From assembly GCA_002691725.1 (NCBI GenBank), contig NZIT01000062.1, forward strand, positions 8,521-26,163: a DNA stretch of 17,643 nt. Direction: 5' to 3'. How positions within the stretch are numbered: position 1 is the first letter of the stretch; each line of letters opens with the position of its first letter. The notes beneath the pieces are model-generated. The model made no database searches. It was not told the DNA's origin and saw nothing but the letters and a program-made list of their open reading frames with translations. Positions 13,726 to 17,643 of this stretch are shown piece by piece. This stretch comes from SAR116 cluster bacterium. GTDB lineage: Bacteria; Pseudomonadota; Alphaproteobacteria; Puniceispirillales; UBA1172. Position numbers and translations under genes: made by a program.

Positions 13726-15633
13726 CTACTTCACCAAGCCGCGTGCGTTCAGCGCTTCGGTAATCTCATCCAGTATCGCCGGGTCATCAATCGTCGCTGG
13801 CATATTATACGGCTCGCCATCAATAATCTTTTGCATCGTCCCGCGCAGAACTTTGCCAGATCGCGTTTTGGGCAGACGTTTCACCGCAACCGCGGTTTTG
13901 AACGCCGCCACCGCCCCAATCTGACCGCGGACGAGCTGTATCAGCTCAGCTTCCAGCGCTTCTGAGGTTTTATCAACCCCGTCATTAATCACATAAAAGC
14001 CGACAGGCAACTGGCCTTTTAATTGATCGGCCGCGCCCACTACCGCACATTCGGCGATATCGGCATGGCTGGTGATCACTTCTTCCATGCCGCCAGTCGA
14101 TAGCCGGTGGCCAGCAACATTAATAATATCATCGGTACGCGCCATGATAAAAACATTACCATCAGCATCAATGACGCCCGCATCTGACGTCATATAATAC
14201 CCCGGAAAGGTATCCAGATACGCCTCTTTAAATCGATCATCGGCGCCCCATAACGTCGGCAGGCATGACGGCGGCAATGGCAGTTTGACAACAATATTGC
14301 CCAGCGTTCCAGCATCAACGGGGTGCCCCTCGTCATCAAGCACCTGCACATCATAGCCCGGCATCGGCCGCCCTGATGAGCCTGCCGGCACATCAACCAA
14401 CCCACAGCCCAGCGTATTGCCAGCAATCGTCCAGCCTGTTTCGGTTTGCCACCAGTGATCAATGACAGGAACGTTCAGCTTGTCTTCGGCCCAGTGAAGC
14501 GTATCAGGGTCTGTTCGCTCCCCTGCCAGAAACAATGCTTTAAGGCCTGACATGTCATAGGCATTGATCAATTCGCCTTTGGGATCAACTTTGCGAATAG
14601 CGCGAAACGCTGTTGGCGCGGTGAATAAAACCTTAACATTATAGCTACTGATAACGCGCCAGAATGCGCCTGCATCGGGGGTACCAACAGGCTTGCCTTC
14701 ATAAATCACGCTGCTGCATCCAAACAGCAACGGCGCATAACAGATATAGCTATGGCCAACGACCCAGCCCACATCAGAGGCCGCCCAGAACACATCCCCT
14801 GGCTCAACCCCATAGATATGATCCATCGTCCACATCAACGCAACCATATGGCCGCCATTATCACGCACCACGCCTTTCGGCTGACCTGTTGTGCCAGACG
14901 TATAGAGAATATAGAGCGGATCGGTCGCCGCCACTGGCACGCAGTCTTGCTTTAATCCGGCGGCGCGCGCCTCTGTCATCGCCTCCTTGTAATCCAGATC
15001 GCGGCCTTCTATCAGTGTTGCGGTGACTTGTGGACGCTGTAAGACCAAACACAAATCGGGCTTATGGGTGGCGTCTTCAATCGCCTGATCGAGCAACGGC
15101 TTATAGGGAATGACCCGTGAAGGCTCAATCCCACATGAGGCTGTGATCATTGCCTTGGGGGTTGCGTCATTAATGCGGATGGCAAGTTCGGCCGGCGCAA
15201 AGCCGCCAAACACAACCGAATGGATCGCCCCTAGCCGCGCTACGGCAAGCATAGCTATAACCGCCTCTGGCACCATCGGCATATAGATAATGACACGGTC
15301 GCCTTTGCTGATGCCGCGCCCGGCCAGCACTGCCGCCAGGGTTTCGACTTCATCAAGTAATTCGGCATAGCTGATCTGATAGGCTTGATCGGTAATCGGG
15401 CTGTCATAGATCAATGCCGCCTGATCACCTCGGCCTGCCAGAACATGCCGGTCAACCGTATTATAGCAGGTATTGGTGGTCGCATCAGGAAACCACTGAC
15501 CAGATAAATTACCGTTCCCGTTAAAACAGGTTTGGGGGGCGGTGAACCAGTCGATCTGATCTGCCGCGCGCATCCAGAACGCTTCTGGGTCATGTTTCCA
15601 CTGATTATAGATATCCTTATATTGTGATGCCAT
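13726..15633 (-). CDS. prpE: Propionyl-CoA synthetase (acetyl-CoA synthetase-like)
   Basis: AMP-forming acyl-CoA synthetase that activates propionate to propionyl-CoA through an acyl-adenylate. The 635-residue protein has the ANL-family phosphate-binding loop YTSGTTGQPKG (244-254), HWWQTETGW (acyl-binding/A5 region), YYMTSDAG and the C-terminal KTRSGKVLRGTMQ. K594 there is the adenylation lysine that is reversibly acetylated in this family. N-terminal features (YKDIYNQWKHDPEAFW, GRGDQAALIYDSP) and KLPLPPSCLPTLW fit PrpE rather than Acs. GGGAG and AAGG precede the ATG. It diverges from azlCD and supplies the substrate of PccAB, so the two loci together form a propionate route. Use of acetate or acrylate as a side substrate cannot be excluded. 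Confidence 0.92.
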   Translation of the reverse strand: MASQYKDIYNQWKHDPEAFWMRAADQIDWFTAPQTCFNGNGNLSGQWFPDATTNTCYNTVDRHVLAGRGDQAALIYDSPITDQAYQISYAELLDEVETLAAVLAGRGISKGDRVIIYMPMVPEAVIAMLAVARLGAIHSVVFGGFAPAELAIRINDATPKAMITASCGIEPSRVIPYKPLLDQAIEDATHKPDLCLVLQRPQVTATLIEGRDLDYKEAMTEARAAGLKQDCVPVAATDPLYILYTSGTTGQPKGVVRDNGGHMVALMWTMDHIYGVEPGDVFWAASDVGWVVGHSYICYAPLLFGCSSVIYEGKPVGTPDAGAFWRVISSYNVKVLFTAPTAFRAIRKVDPKGELINAYDMSGLKALFLAGERTDPDTLHWAEDKLNVPVIDHWWQTETGWTIAGNTLGCGLVDVPAGSSGRPMPGYDVQVLDDEGHPVDAGTLGNIVVKLPLPPSCLPTLWGADDRFKEAYLDTFPGYYMTSDAGVIDADGNVFIMARTDDIINVAGHRLSTGGMEEVITSHADIAECAVVGAADQLKGQLPVGFYVINDGVDKTSEALEAELIQLVRGQIGAVAAFKTAVAVKRLPKTRSGKVLRGTMQKIIDGEPYNMPATIDDPAILDEITEALNARGLVK

Positions 15634-15658
15634 GACCTTGGGTACTCCCTTTATATTG

Positions 15659-15691
15659 ATTATATCATATCCTCAAGATAGAGATTAATCT
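15659..15691 (-). promoter_or_regulatory. Candidate prpE promoter with adjoining palindrome
   Basis: On the reverse strand a perfect TATAAT (15664-15659) lies about 26 bases before the prpE ATG, giving a short leader that contains the GGGAG ribosome-binding site. The -35 region 18 bases upstream (TTAATC) is weak and sits inside a perfect 10-bp palindrome, AGATTAATCT (15682-15691). An activator or repressor binding there would control promoter access. This is inferred from position only. Confidence 0.4.
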
Positions 15692-15758
15692 GCTTCATCT
15701 CATTCGACAAGCCTGTGATCTATTTTGGTTGAGAATCTTGCTTATCGTGTTGCTAATC

Positions 15759-15787
15759 TTGACCGTGAAAAAACATGCTAGTAAGAC
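15759..15787 (+). promoter_or_regulatory. Candidate azlC promoter, possibly giving a leaderless mRNA
   Basis: TTGACC (15759-15764, five of six consensus bases) and TAAGAC (15782-15787) are 17 bases apart. The -10-like box ends 6 bases before ATG 15794, the same distance as in rarA. No Shine-Dalgarno precedes the gene. The -10 match is poor (three of six), so this is tentative. Confidence 0.3.
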
Positions 15788-15793
15788 TAATTG

Positions 15794-16630
15794 ATGGGGC
15801 AAGACCACGACCATCTATCACCGCTTCCGCAAGAGGCTCGCTTTGCGCCTTTGGATGAGCCAAAGCAAGTCGCCTATCTGGCTTTCCGCGATCTTTGCCA
15901 AGTGCCGGGGTTAGGCTTGTTCTTTTCTATGGTCGGATTTGCCGCCATTGCTCGTGAAGCCGGGTTTGGGCTGAAAGAAGCCCTTGCCACCAGCGCCCTG
16001 GTCTGGGGCATGCCGGGGCAGGTGGCGCTGGCCAGCCTCTATCTGGCAGGCGCCTCAGCGGCGGTTATATTTATGGCGGTGGCGCTGGCTAATATGCGGA
16101 TGATGCTAATGGTCGTCTCAACCGTCGATCTGGTTGGGTTTCGCCGCCATGGCACCGCTATCATAAAACAGATCATCCTAATGCATTTTCTGGCGATTAC
16201 GACCTGGATACAGCTATCGGTCGTTCGCGGTAAGGTCGCTGACCGTGCTATGGTGATTTATTTTATCGCCTTTGCGTTGCCGTTATTTGCTATTGGTATG
16301 CTCGGCACGTTGCTCGGCTTTTATCTGGTTGATTTGGTGCCGCCGCTTTTGCTCAAGGCGATTGTATTCACAACGCCGCTATATATCCTCATGATGGTGG
16401 CCAAGATCAGGGTGCAGTTATTTCGCTATGCTGGTGTCGCAGGTGGCGTGTTGGCGCCATTGCTTTATCCTGTCATTGGCGAATGGGCTATTCTGCTTGC
16501 TGGTGTGGCTGGCGGTACATTGATCATGTTGCCGCGTCTGATCACGGCAAGGCGAGTGCGCCAAAAACGCCAGCACCGCGTACCGAGATCAGATCGTTCC
16601 AACCATCAGAATAAGGGTGATCAGTCATGA
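15794..16630 (+). CDS. azlC: AzlC family branched-chain amino acid permease, large subunit
   Basis: Large subunit of an AzlCD-type inner-membrane exporter, a family linked to branched-chain amino acid efflux. The 278-residue protein has a 30-residue cytoplasmic N-terminus, then five or more hydrophobic segments. Family blocks include FRDLCQVPGLGLFFSMVGFAAIAREAGF (about 30-57), LVWGMPGQVALASLY (about 69-83) and ALANMRMMLM, ending in a basic tail (RRVRQKRQHR). ATG 15794 is preferred over the adjacent TTG 15791. The stop overlaps azlD by 4 bases (ATGA), the usual coupling of the two subunits. It diverges from prpE across a 160-base regulatory region. The actual substrate cannot be read from sequence. 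Confidence 0.88.
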   Translation: MGQDHDHLSPLPQEARFAPLDEPKQVAYLAFRDLCQVPGLGLFFSMVGFAAIAREAGFGLKEALATSALVWGMPGQVALASLYLAGASAAVIFMAVALANMRMMLMVVSTVDLVGFRRHGTAIIKQIILMHFLAITTWIQLSVVRGKVADRAMVIYFIAFALPLFAIGMLGTLLGFYLVDLVPPLLLKAIVFTTPLYILMMVAKIRVQLFRYAGVAGGVLAPLLYPVIGEWAILLAGVAGGTLIMLPRLITARRVRQKRQHRVPRSDRSNHQNKGDQS

Positions 16631-16965
16631 TAGATGCATCTTCCCCTTATCTCTGGTTATTGATAATTCTGGCATTTATCGCCACTGATATCTGGCGCGT
16701 GCTTGGGGTGCTTTTGGCTAATCGGATATCACCGGAAAGCCTGTTGATGAAATGGATTAATGCGGTGGCTTATGCCATGGTATGCGGTGTCATGATGCTT
16801 GTTGTTGTGCATCCATCCGGTCTTGTTGCCAGCTCATCCTTGATGGCCAGACTGCCTGCTTTTGCCGTCACAATTGGGTTAATGCTATGGCGCGGCAACA
16901 CATTGCTTGCTGTATCATCGGGGGCGTTGACATTTTTCTGCCTCGACCTGATTATTTCGCCTTAA
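16627..16965 (+). CDS. azlD: AzlD family branched-chain amino acid transporter, small subunit
   Basis: Small hydrophobic partner of AzlC. The 112-residue protein consists almost entirely of four predicted membrane segments (about 7-25, 43-63, 68-90 and 92-110). The AzlD-like feature TDIWRVLGVLLANRIS follows the first segment. Its ATG lies inside the azlC stop, implying coupled translation. It ends about 85 bases before the next gene. No stem-loop terminator is evident in that gap (a four-base AAGC/GCTT pair is too small). Confidence 0.85.
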   Translation: MIDASSPYLWLLIILAFIATDIWRVLGVLLANRISPESLLMKWINAVAYAMVCGVMMLVVVHPSGLVASSSLMARLPAFAVTIGLMLWRGNTLLAVSSGALTFFCLDLIISP

Positions 16966-17049
16966 ATTTTGGGTTTTTACACATTTTAAGCGCAAAGGGG
17001 CTTGCCGTATCTGTCTGCAAAGGCATATTTATTATGAAATGTAACGAGA

Positions 17050-17511
17050 ATGAACATGAATATGACCGCAGAAGACATCATTGCCGCCCTTGCGCTCCAG
17101 CCACATCCCGAAGGCGGCTGGTATCGTGAGACATTTAACAGTCGCCCTGATGGTGAGACGCGCGGCGCCATGACAGCCATTTATTTTCTTCTCAAAAAGG
17201 GCGAAACCTCACATTGGCATAGAGTGACGGATGCGGATGAAGTTTGGTCCTGGATTGCTGGTGGGGCACTGGCGTTTTCGCGTGTGCCGCCACTTCAGGA
17301 TGAGGATGATAAGCCAGAAGTTGAACAATTGACCATCGGCATGAACCTTGCCGCAGGTGAGGTGCCGCAACTGACGGTTAATGCCGGGCATTGGCAAACC
17401 GCCTCAGCGCGTGATGATTTTGTTCTGGTGACATGTGTGACTTCACCCGGATTTATCTTTGACAGTTTTGAGCTGGCACCCCAAGATTTTCAGCCAGGCT
17501 TTATCTTCTAA
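17050..17511 (+). CDS. Cupin_5 (DUF985) family protein
   Basis: A small beta-barrel protein of the Cupin_5/DUF985 family, whose biochemical role is not settled. The 153-residue product has the family blocks HPEGGWYRETF (about 18-28), AIYFLLKKGETSHWHRVTDADEVWSW (about 43-68) with the metal-site-like H-x-H and E, AGHWQTA, and a closing FVLVTCVTSPGFIFDSFELA. There is no signal peptide, so it is cytoplasmic. Three in-frame ATGs (17050, 17056, 17062) lie close together and none has a clear Shine-Dalgarno. The GAGA at 17047-17050 fits 17056 best, so the N-terminus may be two residues shorter. It is not obviously coupled to azlCD or to the next gene. Confidence 0.9.
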   Translation: MNMNMTAEDIIAALALQPHPEGGWYRETFNSRPDGETRGAMTAIYFLLKKGETSHWHRVTDADEVWSWIAGGALAFSRVPPLQDEDDKPEVEQLTIGMNLAAGEVPQLTVNAGHWQTASARDDFVLVTCVTSPGFIFDSFELAPQDFQPGFIF

Positions 17512-17588
17512 ACATTATCCTTACCTATGAGATTAAATAGCTTTCATGTTTATAAATATTTTTTTGTTGTTTTTCCCGTTCCAATAGT

Positions 17589-17613
17589 AATAATGATAAT
17601 CATTCTCATTATC
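17589..17613 (+). promoter_or_regulatory. Overlapping double Fur box
   Basis: Bases 17589-17607 match the 19-bp Fur consensus (GATAATGATAATCATTATC) at 17 positions, and the window shifted by six bases (17595-17613) matches at 16. The 7-1-7 core TGATAATCATTCTCA (17594-17608) matches at 14 of 15. A shift of six is the classical arrangement for two overlapping Fur dimers. GATAAT (17595-17600) may also be the -10 of the promoter, so iron-loaded Fur would block it. The site sits 19 bases before the next start codon. Confidence 0.88.
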
Positions 17614-17632
17614 AAAAGAGGAGCAGATAGAG

Positions 17633-17643
17633 ATGATTTCAGT
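17633..17643 (+). CDS. Start of an iron-regulated gene, cut by the window edge
   Basis: ATG 17633 begins Met-Ile-Ser and runs out of the window. It has a strong Shine-Dalgarno, AGAGGAG (17617-17623), nine bases upstream, and a Fur box directly before that. The product cannot be identified from three residues. The Fur site predicts an iron-uptake or iron-sparing function, such as a TonB-dependent receptor, transporter component or small regulator. Confidence 0.6.

Noticed and set aside
13700..13760. A possible right attachment site matching the 3' end of tRNA-Leu.
   Set aside because: I looked for a copy of the T-arm and acceptor sequence between the nuclease and prpE and saw only short chance matches, so no att pair is claimed.
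14664..15026. A 120-codon forward frame inside prpE, rich in His, Arg and Pro.
   Set aside because: It is antisense to the conserved catalytic part of prpE, and its odd composition is typical of a shadow frame.
1..17643. CRISPR arrays, insertion sequences or transposases.
   Set aside because: No regularly spaced repeats, no transposase-like protein and no paired terminal inverted repeats were seen in the window.

Overview
The window looks like a chromosomal segment of a free-living alphaproteobacterium, plausibly a marine SAR116 or Rhodospirillales-type lineage. That placement is inferred from gene content, not from a database search. The ribosomal block runs rpsM-rpsK-rpoA-rplQ with no rpsD between rpsK and rpoA, the usual alphaproteobacterial order. 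An ATP12-type F1-ATPase assembly chaperone is present, a family largely confined to alphaproteobacteria and mitochondria. The base composition is moderate, except for one clearly AT-rich stretch at about 11.8-13.7 kb.

Layout, left to right. (1) 1-2405: the end of the ribosomal protein/RNA polymerase alpha operon, closed by a clear intrinsic terminator. (2) 2405-6845: a tight run of forward genes, rarA (replication-fork AAA+ ATPase), an RNase H-like/DUF429-type protein, crcB (fluoride channel), a RluA-family rRNA pseudouridine synthase and ATP12. Several of them overlap by 1-4 bases. (3) 6891-10799: pccB and pccA (propionyl-CoA carboxylase), overlapped by a small, possibly HEPN-fold protein. 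(4) lipB (octanoyltransferase) on the reverse strand, then tRNA-Leu(GAG). (5) 11762-13725: an AT-rich accessory stretch directly behind the tRNA. It holds two palindromic sites, a small lipoprotein, a reverse-strand small orphan ORF, and a putative DNA-sensing nuclease broken by one extra base in a nine-T run. (6) 13726-17511: prpE (propionyl-CoA synthetase) on the reverse strand, divergent from an azlC-azlD branched-chain amino acid exporter pair, then a Cupin_5/DUF985 protein. (7) The right edge starts a new gene behind a near-consensus pair of overlapping Fur boxes, so it is probably an iron-uptake gene.

Functionally, prpE and pccAB form a propionate route (propionate to propionyl-CoA to methylmalonyl-CoA), although they lie on opposite strands and are split by lipB, the tRNA and the AT-rich stretch. 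The most unusual material is the broken two-domain nuclease, the HEPN-like protein coupled to pccA, the conserved-looking RNase H-like gene inside the rarA operon, and two genes (rarA, azlC) whose promoter spacing suggests leaderless mRNAs.
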